Positions 8,562 through 18,563 are shown, counted from the stretch's first letter. The stretch is 64,000 nucleotides of DNA from Flectobacillus sp. BAB-3569 (GCF_002270355.1 NZ_NJFZ01000020.1:332385-396384), one strand, 5' to 3'. The notes: a model not told the origin generated them from the sequence alone. Translations and numbers: made by a program.

Positions 8562-10027
8562 CTATTTTCTTCTCTCTTTTAAATCTGCTTCGATGGTTAA
8601 TTCCATTTTTTTATCAATCATATATCCCAATAGCAAGGTTGCTCCCGCAATAAATAATCCCCCTGGAATCACACTCACAAGCAATTTTATTCCATTAATC
8701 GCACTTTCTGTTTGTTGTAAAGCATCAGCATCATAGCCAAAAATGCTCAGCATCCAAGTCGAGATAGCTCCACCTACACTTAAGCCGACCTTCAACCCAA
8801 AAATCATGGCCGAGAAAATAATGGCTGTAGCACGACGATTGTTTTTCCATTCACTATAATCGGCTACATCGGCAATCATTGCCCACAACAAAGGAATGGT
8901 TACGCCATACAATAAGCCATGTAAAGTTTGAATCACAAAAACCGCAGTTACTGATTCGTTTGAGATTACGTAAATTGACAATAGACAGAGTGCCGAAAGG
9001 CATAAAAATGAGGCAAAAATATTACGTTTACCAAATTTATCAGCTAATGGTTTTGAGAAGAAAATACCCACAATCATCGCAATCGTACTTGAGGCATTGA
9101 TAATGCTCGAAGTAGCATAAGGTGCGCTATTTGATTGACTAAATTCAGAGAAGGCTTCTGCGCCAAAAATTTCACTCAATTGTTTAATCCACGAGGGAAA
9201 GCCTACATTTTCTAAAAATGCAACCTGACTATTTTCCGTTAAATAATATCTGAAGAAATAGATATTCATTCCGCCTTTCAATGCTAAAGTTATGAATACC
9301 AATACGGTAAGTACCAACATGATAATCCAAGGACGGTTGTTGAGTAAATCTTTTAAGTCTTCGGCAATTGGTGTTTTTTGAGTTACAGCAGGTACGATTC
9401 TCTCTCTCGTCGTAAAAAATGTTACTAAAAAACAAAGCACTCCTGTAATAGCGAAAATCAACATTACTTTTTCAAAGCCTACCGCTTTGTCACCATGCCC
9501 AACCGCAATAGCAGCGGGAAGCAAAATTACTTGAATGATAAATTGTGCTAACATTACCGCCACAAAACGATACGAAGAAAGGCTATTTCGCTCCTTCATA
9601 TCTCCAGTCATTACACCACTCAAAGCAGAATAGGGCAAATTGTTAGCGGAGTAAATAACCACCAAAAAATATAGGTAATTAACGCATACAAAAACTTCCC
9701 TGAATCGCCTAAATCGGGGGTAGAGAATGCTAACAATGCCATTACACCAAAAGGAATAGCAGTCCATAACACCCATGGGCGAAATTTTCCCCAACGAGTA
9801 ACAGTACGGTCAGCAATAGCGCCCATCGCCAAATTGAAGATTGCGCCAACGATACCTCCCGTTAGCATCACCAAACTTGCTTTGGAAGCAGGTATTTTAT
9901 AAATATCTGTATAAAAAAAGGCCAAAAATGCCATTAAGGTTTGAAAAATCAAATTGGCGGCTAAGTCTCCAAGACTGTATCCAATTTTTTCTAGAACAGA
10001 TAGTTTTTCAGATGGTTGTTGGTTCAT
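8562..10027 (-). pseudogene. GPH-family sugar:cation symporter, frameshifted
   Basis: Membrane symporter of the glycoside-pentoside-hexuronide family, probably importing xylo-oligosaccharides or glucuronoxylan fragments. The first 135 residues (YSLGDLAANLIFQTLMAFLA, DRTVTRWGKFRPWVLW) and the remainder (ANNLPYSALSGVMTGDMKER, WAMIADVADYSEWKNNRRAT) lie in different frames. The break is at a run of six A on the plus strand (9664-9669): one extra base restores ITYIFLVVIYSANNLPYSAL and a 488-residue protein, the normal family length. No other damage is seen and its operon neighbours are intact, so sequencing error or a recent mutation are both possible. Note that the downstream frame's apparent start inside this gene is not a real start. 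Confidence 0.9.
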
Positions 10028-10152
10028 AGTTAAATATGTTTGTTTTTCAGGAAATTAAATTGAAGCACAGAGGCACAGAGTGAAATTTATTTCTTGTTGA
10101 GTTGGTTCATTTTAATCATCTAATTTTCAATAGATTAAAATTATGTTATATC

Positions 10153-10237
10153 TATTCGAGACTTTGTCTCGGACTGGAGTTTGCTTCAGTTTTTAAATTG
10201 TTTTAAAACCTAGCTCAAGACTAAGTCTTGAACTGGG
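10153..10237. repeat. Dispersed CAAGACTTAGTCTTG repeat copy
   Basis: Diverged inverted repeat (CGAGACTTTGTCTCG at the left, CTCAAGACTAAGTCTTGAACT at the right) of the same family as 8273-8522, placed between GH115 and the symporter gene. No coding content in 10028-10250 otherwise. Confidence 0.55.
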
Positions 10238-10250
10238 AAAGTATTGACAA

Positions 10251-12737
10251 TCAATTTCCTAAATAAGTCTTTGGTGTGTTTCCAAAGTCTAGGGTGATTT
10301 TTTGCAAAACTACGCCTGAGCTAATCATCCAATATTTGATGGTATGTTTGCCTGCTTTTGCAATCGTGTGCTTGGTGGTTTTGATATTGATATTTTCGGC
10401 AGCCCACTGATTCCAAATTCCTCTATCGCTGGTTTTATCTTCTTTGTTAAGACTCACAATTTGTGGTGTTTCATCGTCTATAGAAATCGCATATTGCAGC
10501 CCTTCTGGCGTTGCATGGAAATTTAATGTTGGTGAGAAATAAGCCTTTACAGTTACCTCTACGGCTTCTGTAGTTTCTATCTCATATTCTACATGTGGAG
10601 AAGTTGCACTCACATTTTGCGATTTGGCTGTCACTGGAAAGGTTGTAATGGCCGAACCTGTACGCCCATGATCAGGCAAAACTTTCCAAGTAATCTCTTT
10701 TGTATGAATCAATTTTGTATAATGATCTGCCTCTATTGCAATTCCTTTATTTGCCTTCACATTATTCTCTAAAGGTTTTTCTGGCAAAGCCTCAGAGGGA
10801 TTGAGGTATTTAACTTCTGGGATTTTTTGTTTTTCAGGCTGTTGCCAATACGTATAGCCAATATGGGTTTGACTCATCAAATGATTCCATTTACCCTGAT
10901 TCAATTGATGATATTCGTTGGTAATCAATGAATCTTTGGCAAACAATTCTTTTACCTTATCGGCATATTGATTTGCTTTAATGGATTTTTCTGAAAAAGC
11001 TTTTTTATTTAATGCCACCTGAAAATACATTTCATAAAGGTTTGCACAAGCTTTAATCGGGTGCAAAACCAATTGAAAATAAGCATCTTGATACGACTGA
11101 GGGAGTTTACTTTTCACCACCTCCGCACGAGACAATAAGTGTTGGTATTCTTGATTGACTTCCGCCCATTCGCCAGTCTCCAAAGAGAATGTCTTGTCGT
11201 CCAATAATTCTGGTTTGCGACGAGCATTATACTTGGTATATAACCTCAAAAGTTGGGCAATTTCTTGGGCATTTTCCTGACCAAACTGTTGAGTAGCCCA
11301 GTTTTTGGCATATTTAGACAAATCATTTTCCTGTATTTTTTCAGGATTCCAAGCGTAGTCTAAAAAGAAAGAAATAGGATATTCCATTGGCTTGAGGTCG
11401 CCAACATTCACAATCCAGATATTTTTGGCTTGATGTTCCCAAGCCAAATGCATCTGCTCCCAAATACGTGGAATAGCATTGGTATTCAGCCATTTGTAAT
11501 TACGAGGCCCGCCCACATAATCAAAGTGATAATAGATGCCATAGCCGCCTTTTCTGGGTGCATCGGTTAGTTTTGGTAGTTTTCGCAAATTTCCCCAGTT
11601 ATCATCACAAAATAGCAAGGTCACATCATCAGGAACTCGCATACCTTTGTCATAATACTCCTGAACTTCTTTATAAATCGCCCAAAGCTGCGGGGTTTCC
11701 TCCGCTGGTTTACCAGTAGCATCGGCAATGATACTGCGCTGGTCTGCCACGATTTTTTCCAACAAAGCCGTAGCAGTTTCTCTCGACATCGGTTCGTCGC
11801 CATCACCACGCATACCTATACTTACAATTTTCTCGTTCCATGCACGTTTCATCCCATCTTTCCAAAATGTTCTTAATTTCTCTGCATTCGCTTCATAATT
11901 CCATGGTCCTGAGCCAAATCTACGCCATTCATCGTGCGCACGCATCAATGGCTCGTGGTGTGAAGTTCCAATTACAATACCATATTTATCTGCCGTTTTG
12001 ATATTTAAAGAGTCATCAGCATAAAAAGCATTTCCCCACATAGCAGTCCAGATATAGTTGGCTTTCAAACGGAGTAAAAGTTCGAATACTTTTTCATAAA
12101 AACGATGATTAAATCCTCCAAATTTTTCTTTTGTCCAGCCAGAAAGTGCAGGAGCTTCATCGTTTAAGAAAATACCTCTATATTTTACCTTTGGGGCATC
12201 TGTTTGGATAAATTTTGTATTAAAATACAGTTCTTTTTGCTTCAGTACTGGTACATCTGCCCACCAATTCCAAGGAGAAATACCCATTTGTTTCGATAAT
12301 TCAAAAACGGCATAAGCCACGCCACGGCGGTCGTTTCCTGCCAATACCAGCGCGTTTGCTATTCCTTTTTGTGGGTCTTGTATAGTCTGAACCAAATTTC
12401 CCTCCCATTGATGGGCAGTAGAATTAGGCTTAAGTAACTTTTTGGCAATAATTGTTTTTAGAAAAGTAGAATTTTCAAAAGTACCAATAACGATAGCGTT
12501 AGTCTTGATAGTTTTAAATTCAGAAACGATTTCAAGTTTTTTTCCTGTAACAGCCTCTATATCTTTTTGTAACAAAGAAGCCGAGGTTTTTACTAATTCT
12601 GTCTCTGAGTCATCTACATAGATAACCGACTTTGTAAGCGGAAAACCTGATTTTGGCACAAACATATTTTGCGCAAAACTTTGCTTGGTAAAAACACACA
12701 AACTTATGCCCAAAAGCCATTTAACGATATTTGACAT
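10251..12737 (-). CDS. Secreted GH115 alpha-glucuronidase
   Basis: Xylan alpha-1,2-glucuronidase of family GH115, 828 residues, which removes (4-O-methyl)glucuronic acid from glucuronoxylan. Signal peptide residues 1-22 (ending KQSFAQ). Family hallmarks include GNDRRGVAYAVFELSKQMG, SPWNWWADVPV, YRGIFLNDEAPALSGW, ANYIWTAMWGNAFYADDS, GTSHHEPLMRAHDEW and GMRGDGDEPM, in the GH115 order; a C-terminal beta-sandwich of about 150 residues follows. The longest frame starts at a TTG (12758); the ATG at 12737 gives the proper signal peptide. First intact gene of an operon running through the symporter, GH43 and acetylesterase. A truncated leader ORF (12748-12975) precedes it, and a promoter with operator-like sites lies near 13066-13104. 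Confidence 0.93.
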   Translation of the reverse strand: MSNIVKWLLGISLCVFTKQSFAQNMFVPKSGFPLTKSVIYVDDSETELVKTSASLLQKDIEAVTGKKLEIVSEFKTIKTNAIVIGTFENSTFLKTIIAKKLLKPNSTAHQWEGNLVQTIQDPQKGIANALVLAGNDRRGVAYAVFELSKQMGISPWNWWADVPVLKQKELYFNTKFIQTDAPKVKYRGIFLNDEAPALSGWTKEKFGGFNHRFYEKVFELLLRLKANYIWTAMWGNAFYADDSLNIKTADKYGIVIGTSHHEPLMRAHDEWRRFGSGPWNYEANAEKLRTFWKDGMKRAWNEKIVSIGMRGDGDEPMSRETATALLEKIVADQRSIIADATGKPAEETPQLWAIYKEVQEYYDKGMRVPDDVTLLFCDDNWGNLRKLPKLTDAPRKGGYGIYYHFDYVGGPRNYKWLNTNAIPRIWEQMHLAWEHQAKNIWIVNVGDLKPMEYPISFFLDYAWNPEKIQENDLSKYAKNWATQQFGQENAQEIAQLLRLYTKYNARRKPELLDDKTFSLETGEWAEVNQEYQHLLSRAEVVKSKLPQSYQDAYFQLVLHPIKACANLYEMYFQVALNKKAFSEKSIKANQYADKVKELFAKDSLITNEYHQLNQGKWNHLMSQTHIGYTYWQQPEKQKIPEVKYLNPSEALPEKPLENNVKANKGIAIEADHYTKLIHTKEITWKVLPDHGRTGSAITTFPVTAKSQNVSATSPHVEYEIETTEAVEVTVKAYFSPTLNFHATPEGLQYAISIDDETPQIVSLNKEDKTSDRGIWNQWAAENINIKTTKHTIAKAGKHTIKYWMISSGVVLQKITLDFGNTPKTYLGN

Positions 12738-12747
12738 AATAATTGAT

Positions 12748-12975
12748 TTAAAATTCAATGACTTTTAGGATTACAGATTCCGTCGACTTGCGGTCGGTCA
12801 CCTCCGGACGAGGATCATCGCAAATGCAATCATCGGACGTTTCGAATCTTTGAAAACGCCAATCTTTATTGTTATCATATCGCTCAGTGGTTCGAGCAAA
12901 TGATAGAATAGAAGGCGGCAAACTCAATAGTATGGAGCAAGAGATAGCTCGCAACCAGCATCTTTTCAAAGTCAT
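12748..12975 (-). pseudogene. Truncated signal-peptide ORF, possible GH2 remnant
   Basis: Open frame of 75 residues ending 10 bases before the GH115 ATG. It starts with a signal-peptide-like stretch (RCWLRAISCSILLSLPPS) followed by RYDNNKDWRFQRFETSDD and DDPRPEVTDRKST. The segment after the leader resembles the mature N-terminus of GH2 beta-galactosidase-type enzymes (…FNxGWxF…). I read it as the head of a lost glycoside hydrolase gene fused to the GH115 leader by deletion; it could also be a short translated leader peptide. Locally richer in GC than the flanks. Identity is tentative. Confidence 0.4.
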
Positions 12976-13057
12976 AAATCTAAGTTTAGAAAACAATTTT
13001 CGATAGATTTTGTGAACGCTATTGATAAAAGTCTAAATTTCAATATGGTACAAAACC

Positions 13058-13104
13058 AACGATTGCAAAATTAAATAAAAACCATAAAAATACAACCGAT
13101 TGCA
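13058..13104 (-). promoter_or_regulatory. Promoter with LacI-type half-sites for the GH115 operon
   Basis: On the minus strand GTTG (13093-13096) and TAATTTTG (13066-13073) are 19 bases apart, fitting the Bacteroidota promoter. The -7 is overlapped by AACGATTGCA (13058-13067) and the -33 by TACAACCGATTGCA (13091-13104); the latter is a partial dyad around CG, as in LacI-family operators. A third related site is at 13288-13301. Confidence 0.55.
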
Positions 13105-13287
13105 TAAATTTTTAAATTTTAACAATAGCTTGATTTTTCAGTAAAAAAGTATGAAAATTGAGAATTATTAAAAGAATACTACTATTTATTCCTACAAAAA
13201 CCAAATTGCAAGTGATTTTAATTTGTACTATTCTAATACAATAATATAGATATATTCGGTAAAACTCCTCAAGAATCAAATAACTAA

Positions 13288-13301
13288 TGCAATCGGATAC
13301 A
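13288..13301. promoter_or_regulatory. Third GCAATCG site upstream of the GH115 operon
   Basis: TGCAATCGGATACA shares TGCAATCGG with the site at 13091-13104 in the opposite orientation. It lies in the 511-base divergent gap (12976-13486), which otherwise holds only AT-rich DNA. Confidence 0.4.
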
Positions 13302-13470
13302 TTTTTACATACAACTTTAGGTACACCATTTCAATAAACACATAATCACCTAAACAACAAATACTTAAGTTAAAATATTAGTTTTAAAAATTAAATACCT
13401 TTTCTCAAAATCGGGTAGAATGACCTATCCTGAGTCTTCCTTAAACAAAAGATTTTTTTTAGTATTTTTA

Positions 13471-13484
13471 CGCAAACGTTTGCG
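13471..13484. promoter_or_regulatory. Perfect LacI-type operator at lacI start
   Basis: CGCAAACGTTTGCG is a perfect 14-base palindrome with central CG, two bases before the lacI ATG. The symmetry and CG centre are classic for LacI-family operators, so the gene downstream probably represses itself. Confidence 0.75.
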
Positions 13485-13486
13485 AT

Positions 13487-14521
13487 ATGAAGAACACAAA
13501 GAAAGAAACAACCATATACGATATTGCCCAAAAATTGAACATTTCGTCGGCGACGGTGAGTCGTGGATTACAAGATCATCCTGCTATTAAAAAGGAGACC
13601 AGAAAGAAGATTTTGGAGACAGCCATCGAATTGGGATACCGCAGAAATATTATTGCTAGTAATCTTCGCAGACAAAAAACCAATACGATTGGAGTAATTG
13701 TACACGAATTGAATAGCAACTTCATTACCTCAGTTCTGGCAGGGATTGAAAAAATTACAACTGAAGCAGGCTATGATTTGATTATTGCACACTCGTATGA
13801 GAGCTATGAAAAAGAAGTTGCCAACGCCACGAATCTTTTTCACAAACGAGTAGACGGATTAATTGCCTCCTTGGCATTAAATACAACCAACCTCAACCAT
13901 TACAAACAATATCACGACAAGCATATTCCTGTTATCTTTTTTGACCGTGTCGAAGAGCGTTCGGACAGTGCCAAAGTGATTATCGATAATTATAAATGTG
14001 GTTATCAAGCAACCAAACACCTGATAGAACAAGGTTGTATTAATATTGTCTTAGTCACCGCCAGCTTATCCCGCAACGTCTACCAACAACGTTATAAAGG
14101 CTACCGAGATGCACTAGAAGAAGAAGGTTTGACCTTCAACGACAGCAATGTTTTAATTAAAGATTTGAGCGAACAGTGTGGCGTAGAGGCTGCTGAGTAT
14201 ATTTTACAAATGAATCCACGCCCCGATGGAGCATTTATTACGAATGATTTTTCAGCAGCGGTTTGTATGAAAACGCTAAAAGAAAATGGCATAAACATTC
14301 CTGAAGACATTGCGATAGTTGGCTTTAATAATGATGCTATTGGCAAAATCATTGAACCACAACTTACCACGATAGATTACCCCGGAATAGATATGGGCGA
14401 AATTGCAGCCAAAAGTTTGATTGAACAATTGGCTGGAGATACAAAAGTTAACCCTATCAGTACCTTAGTCGTTCGTTCAGAATTAATTGTGAGAGGTTCA
14501 TCTCTGAAAGAAAAGAAGTAA
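13487..14521 (+). CDS. LacI-family transcriptional regulator
   Basis: Sugar-responsive regulator, 344 residues. Helix-turn-helix at residues 8-32 (TIYDIAQKLNISSATVSRGL), hinge helix about 48-62, and a periplasmic-binding-protein-like effector domain about 65-338 (TIGVIVHELNSNFITSVLAG, RVDGLIASLALN, IAIVGFNND). It is divergent from the GH115 operon and its own start is covered by a perfect operator (13471-13484), so it most likely controls both. About 35-40 percent like the other LacI in this window by eye, so they are paralogues with probably different effectors. A bidirectional terminator follows. Confidence 0.93.
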   Translation: MKNTKKETTIYDIAQKLNISSATVSRGLQDHPAIKKETRKKILETAIELGYRRNIIASNLRRQKTNTIGVIVHELNSNFITSVLAGIEKITTEAGYDLIIAHSYESYEKEVANATNLFHKRVDGLIASLALNTTNLNHYKQYHDKHIPVIFFDRVEERSDSAKVIIDNYKCGYQATKHLIEQGCINIVLVTASLSRNVYQQRYKGYRDALEEEGLTFNDSNVLIKDLSEQCGVEAAEYILQMNPRPDGAFITNDFSAAVCMKTLKENGINIPEDIAIVGFNNDAIGKIIEPQLTTIDYPGIDMGEIAAKSLIEQLAGDTKVNPISTLVVRSELIVRGSSLKEKK

Positions 14522-14602
14522 TTAACAAATCAATTCTTGACTAACGATATTTCTTGTACCGCCATAGTCACTAGATAGCACCCAGAGATTTTTATTTAAT
14601 GC

Positions 14603-14639
14603 AAAAAAAAGCTACACTATATTACAGCAGTAGCTTTTT
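14603..14639. terminator. Bidirectional rho-independent terminator
   Basis: AAAAAGCTAC … GTAGCTTTTT hairpin between the lacI gene and the convergent dsbD gene, with A/T tracts on both sides so it can serve both strands. Confidence 0.75.
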
Positions 14640-14793
14640 GCTTCATCTAACTTAACTAAATTATATCTTTTGCTGGTTATAAAACCAACCATAAACTACT
14701 ACTTTATAACAAGAGAAAGCATTACAAAACTGGGCAGATGAACAAATAAAACTTTTGCCAATCGCCTTTGCTTATTCCCGACTACCTTCCTTC

Positions 14794-16839
14794 TTATCGA
14801 GTATGATAAGCTTTTAAACCACTTTCAAGAAAAGATAAAAAGTTGTTTTCGTCATAGTTGGCTCCTTGTGGCTTTACCAAAGTCTGTCCTTTGTTGTCAA
14901 GCAAGACATAATAAGGCTGGGAATTAGTATTGAACTGCTTTGCCTGCATTTCGCTCCATTTTTTGCCAATAGTCGTAATTTGTTTTTGGCTGTAACTAGA
15001 AAAAAATTGTTCTGACTTCGCCAATTCGGTTTTGTCATCCACGTATAGCTGAATAATCACATAGTCATTTTGTAGACGAGTTAGTACAGCAGGTTTTGAC
15101 CAAACAGTTGCCTCCATTTTTCGGCAATTGACGCAGGCATGACCCGTAAAATCTATCATAACAGGCTTATGATTGGCTTTTGCGTAGGCCATTCCCTCCT
15201 CATAGTCAAAGAAGGTGTCAAGGTTGAGTGGTGCATGAAAAATCTCCCCATATTTTCGAACTGGATGTTGACTCGCCTGTGGATTGTTTGAGCCAATTTT
15301 TTGTGTGTACAAATCAAAATCTTGGGTATGTTGCGGTGGTAAAAAAGCGGCAATTGAGTCTAGTGGCGCACCCCACAAACCTGGCACCATATATACTGTA
15401 AATGCCAGAGAAATAATCGCCAAAAACAAACGTGTAACTGATAAATACGCCACGGGTGAATCGTGAGAAAATTGAATTTTCCCCAAAAGATAAAGCGTCA
15501 ATAAAGCAAAAATAGCAATCCAGAGGGTCAAAAATATTTCACGGTCGAACCACTGCCAATGGTAAGCTAAATCCACATTTGACAAAAATTTCAAAGCTAA
15601 GGCTATTTCCAAAAAGCCCAAGACAATTTTGACAGAATTTAACCATCCACCTGATTTTGGCAAAGCGTTCATCCATGATGGAAACATGGCAAACAGGGTA
15701 AACGGTAAGGCCAAAGCCAAGGCAAATCCAAACATTCCGATGGCTGGGCCTAATAGTTGCCCCATCGTGGCAGCTTGTACCAATAGCGTTCCGATGATAG
15801 GCCCTGTACATGAAAAAGAGACTAGCGCAAGCGTCGTTGCCATAAAGAAAATCCCCAAATATCCGCCTTTATCGGCGCCTTTATCTGAGGCATTGAGCCA
15901 CGACGCTGGTAACATAATTTCGAATGCGCCAAAAAAGGAGGCAGCAAAAACAATCAGCATAACAAAAAAGACCAAGTTGAAGATTCCATTGGTCGAGAGG
16001 TCGTTGAGGGCATCTGCGCCAAAAAATACCGTTATCAATAATCCTAAGGCAACATATATCACAATAATCGACAAACCATACACCAATGATTTGGTAATGC
16101 CATTTGACTTTGAGCTAGCTTGTTTGGTGAAGAAACTAACCGTCATAGGCAACATCGGAAAAATACAAGGCATCAACAAGGCTGCAAAACCACCTAATAA
16201 CCCAGCCACAAAGGTCAGCCACAGTGCTTGTTGCTGCTCTTTAGGAGGCAATATTGTAGAACTGATTTGTGCTTTACTGGCAGTATCTACACTGGCAACA
16301 GGTAAAGTATCAATGCTTGATTTTTGAATGACTGTATCTTTCTGGGGAGCTGTCACAAGACTAGTGTCTTTCTTCAAACTTTTTTCTTCCTCCACCTTTA
16401 CAGGAATCGAAAACTCCAACTCGTCTGGTGGAAGACACTGTTTATCGTCACATACCATAAACTCCACCGAACCTTTGACGGTTATCGTTGTACTTTTGAC
16501 CTTAATCTTTTGGGAAAACCTCGCCGATTTTTCAAACCATAATAAGTCCATTCCAAAAGTTTGGTCAAAAGCTTTTATGACTTTACTATCTTCCGAAACT
16601 CCACCTATCAGCTCAAAATCTGGCGAAGGTGTTAATTTAAACTTTGTGGGCACAGGACCGCCCTCAGCGATATGTTGCGAATAAATATGCCAGTGCTCAT
16701 CGATGGCAGCAGTGAAAGTCAACAGAACCTCCTTGTTAGGCACATTAGTAGCTTTGAATGACCACTTTACAGGCTTTTTGATTTGCGCCTCAGCCACTAT
16801 CGTTAGACAGAGCAGGAATAAGGTGAAGATTTTTTTCAT
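14794..16839 (-). CDS. dsbD: Thiol:disulfide interchange protein DsbD
   Basis: Carries electrons from cytoplasmic thioredoxin across the inner membrane to periplasmic thioredoxin-like proteins. 681 residues. Signal peptide 1-18; N-terminal DsbD-alpha-type domain (about 20-150, with Cys in VCDDKQCLPP); a transmembrane core of eight helices (about 205-480) with the conserved Cys in LMPCIFPMLPMTV and FSCTGPIIGTLL; C-terminal thioredoxin domain (about 560-681) with the active site HACVNCRKME. All key cysteines are present. It is the last gene of a minus-strand block that contains two TlpA-type thioredoxins, its likely electron acceptors. A 457-base gap separates it from them, so it may have its own promoter. 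Confidence 0.95.
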   Translation of the reverse strand: MKKIFTLFLLCLTIVAEAQIKKPVKWSFKATNVPNKEVLLTFTAAIDEHWHIYSQHIAEGGPVPTKFKLTPSPDFELIGGVSEDSKVIKAFDQTFGMDLLWFEKSARFSQKIKVKSTTITVKGSVEFMVCDDKQCLPPDELEFSIPVKVEEEKSLKKDTSLVTAPQKDTVIQKSSIDTLPVASVDTASKAQISSTILPPKEQQQALWLTFVAGLLGGFAALLMPCIFPMLPMTVSFFTKQASSKSNGITKSLVYGLSIIVIYVALGLLITVFFGADALNDLSTNGIFNLVFFVMLIVFAASFFGAFEIMLPASWLNASDKGADKGGYLGIFFMATTLALVSFSCTGPIIGTLLVQAATMGQLLGPAIGMFGFALALALPFTLFAMFPSWMNALPKSGGWLNSVKIVLGFLEIALALKFLSNVDLAYHWQWFDREIFLTLWIAIFALLTLYLLGKIQFSHDSPVAYLSVTRLFLAIISLAFTVYMVPGLWGAPLDSIAAFLPPQHTQDFDLYTQKIGSNNPQASQHPVRKYGEIFHAPLNLDTFFDYEEGMAYAKANHKPVMIDFTGHACVNCRKMEATVWSKPAVLTRLQNDYVIIQLYVDDKTELAKSEQFFSSYSQKQITTIGKKWSEMQAKQFNTNSQPYYVLLDNKGQTLVKPQGANYDENNFLSFLESGLKAYHTR

Positions 16840-17124
16840 ATAATTTTAAACGGTTTATTGATGAATAAATTAGTAATTTCTTTGAGATATTCAAGGAGAA
16901 TACTGAACAATAATTCTTGAAACATGGGATATCCAGAATTGAGTGAATGAAGATTGCTTTTAAACGTGATTAGTGCTAGACGAAACACTTTGCATCAAAT
17001 GCTGATTTAAACAATACTATAGTTTCAAAAAGCAGTGATTCACTATTTTTGAAAAATATTTGACTGAAAAATAGACAGAAAGCCTAAACTACATTTCATG
17101 AGAGATTAATTGAGGGTCGTTAGT

Positions 17125-17239
17125 TTAAAAACCGTAGCAACAGGACAGTGAATAAACTTCTCAAATGTGTTATTCATCTGATTTTAGAGGATTTATTGTC
17201 AGGTTTGTCCAATCAAGCACCTGTTGCGTACGGTTTTAA
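17125..17239. repeat. Long inverted repeat upstream of dsbD
   Basis: TTAAAAACCGTAGCAACAGG (17125-17144) and its near-complement (17220-17239) differ by two single-base indels and are 75 bases apart. It sits in the dsbD/tlpA gap (16840-17296) and could fold into a terminator-like hairpin for the tlpA transcript or be a small repeat element. I see nothing else in that gap. Confidence 0.5.
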
Positions 17240-17296
17240 TAGAGAGATAAAATATTACACATAAATCTATGTATTACAACACCTTACCTCTCCTAT

Positions 17297-18419
17297 TTAT
17301 TCTTTAACTAACTCTGCCAGTTTTTTCTCCAAATCTTCGCCGCGGAGGTTTTTGGCAATAATTTTACCGTTTTTATCTAGCAAAAAGTTCATTGGTACTG
17401 CTGCTACTGCGTACATTTTAGCCGCCCCATTTTGCCAACCTTTTAGATCAGAAACATGAATCCAAGTTAGTTTATCAGCCTCAATTGCTTTCATCCAATT
17501 AGCCTTTTTATCGTCCAATGATACCCCTACGATTTCAAAATTTTTATCACGGTATTGGCTATACGCCTTTACCACATTGGGGTTCTCTTTGCGGCAAGGC
17601 CCACACCAACTTGCCCAGAAATCTACTAGCACATATTTACCTTTTAGTGACGTCAAATTAAAGGCTTTCCCAGAAGAATCTGCCATGGTAAACACAGGTG
17701 CCATACGACCCACATCTACTTTTGCAGCTTTGTCCAAAAAGAATTTTACTTCTTTCCCATAGTATGATTCCTGTGCATTTTTGGCCAAATAGCTAAAATA
17801 CTCTTTTGCTTTTTCCTCAGAACCTGGTCTTGTAAAATAACTGTAAATAATAAATGGACTAATCAACGAGGTAGGGCGAGTAGAAATAAATTGCTTACAA
17901 ACGCTATCTGCATAACTTTCACCTTGACGGAAGAGTTTGCTAGCTTTTTCTCTAATAGCCACACTATCAGGCATTTTAGTTTGTCTAGTTTCCCAAAACA
18001 TTTTATCCGCTTTGCCCATAAGTGCATGCGCTCCATCCATTTGTTTACGATGGATCAACCAATCATCATGCATTTTAGAACCTTTGACTATTGCTTTACT
18101 GATGGAATCTTTTGATGCCGTAACAGTAATTTTACCACTTTGAACAAATATACGAGCACTCTCTTTTTTAGGAACGAGGTAAAGGTTATAAATCAAAGGA
18201 TGTTTGATTTCTCCTTGAAATTGAAAAGTACCATCAGTGCTGACTAAGGAATCAATGTCAAAACCTTTTCCGTTATAAGACGACAGATACACTTTCTCAT
18301 TTTTGAGACCAGCGATTTTGCCAGAAATATAGTATTTATCAGTTGTAATGGCTTTTTTTGCGCAAAAAGCCCTGAGACAGCGAGCATGCCAATGCCCATT
18401 GTCAATAGTATTTTTTCAT
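17297..18419 (-). pseudogene. TlpA-type thioredoxin with DUF4369, two frameshifts near 5' end
   Basis: Periplasmic thiol-disulfide oxidoreductase. The intact part carries a DUF4369-type N-terminal domain (YLSSYNGKGFDID onward) and a C-terminal thioredoxin domain with FWASWCGPCRKENPN (WCGPC active site) and cis-Pro region AVAAVPMNFLLDKNGKI. The start is damaged twice: six A after the ATG at 18419 (one short of reading MKKILLTMGIGM), and seven A at 18353-18359 (one short of reading QKKAITTDKYYISGKIAGLK). Restoring both gives 374 residues, matching the 369 of its paralogue next door. Two single-base losses in homopolymers in one gene suggest base-calling error. Probably accepts electrons from DsbD. 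Confidence 0.88.
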
Positions 18420-18489
18420 AAAAGAACTGTTTAAACTTTGAAAATGATGAATTATGAGTCAGGAGTGTACGAGGGATTTCAAACAATTT

Positions 18490-18563
18490 AAGATTTGGGA
18501 TTTCTGATTTCGGAAATATAGAAGCTTACGCTTCCGAAACCTAAAATCCGATATCCCTAGTAA
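18490..18563. repeat. GATTTGGGATTTCTGATTTCGG inverted-repeat element
   Basis: GATTTGGGATTTCTGATTTC near 18492 and a near-complement ending about 18559 flank a short spacer. The same element recurs near 19840-19950, 27650-27680 and 34818-34848. It lies between the two tlpA genes. Confidence 0.5.

Noticed and set aside
8562..9794. Second transporter gene starting inside the GPH gene
   Set aside because: Its first 45 residues are out-of-frame translation of the symporter; it is the C-terminal part of one frameshifted gene.
12738..12758. TTG start of GH115 seven codons upstream
   Set aside because: The ATG at 12737 gives a normal signal peptide; the TTG extension adds polar and hydrophobic residues with no ribosome-binding site.
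15629..16327. 232-residue open frame opposite dsbD
   Set aside because: Shadow of the dsbD membrane region; low-complexity Lys/Pro/Asn composition and no start context.
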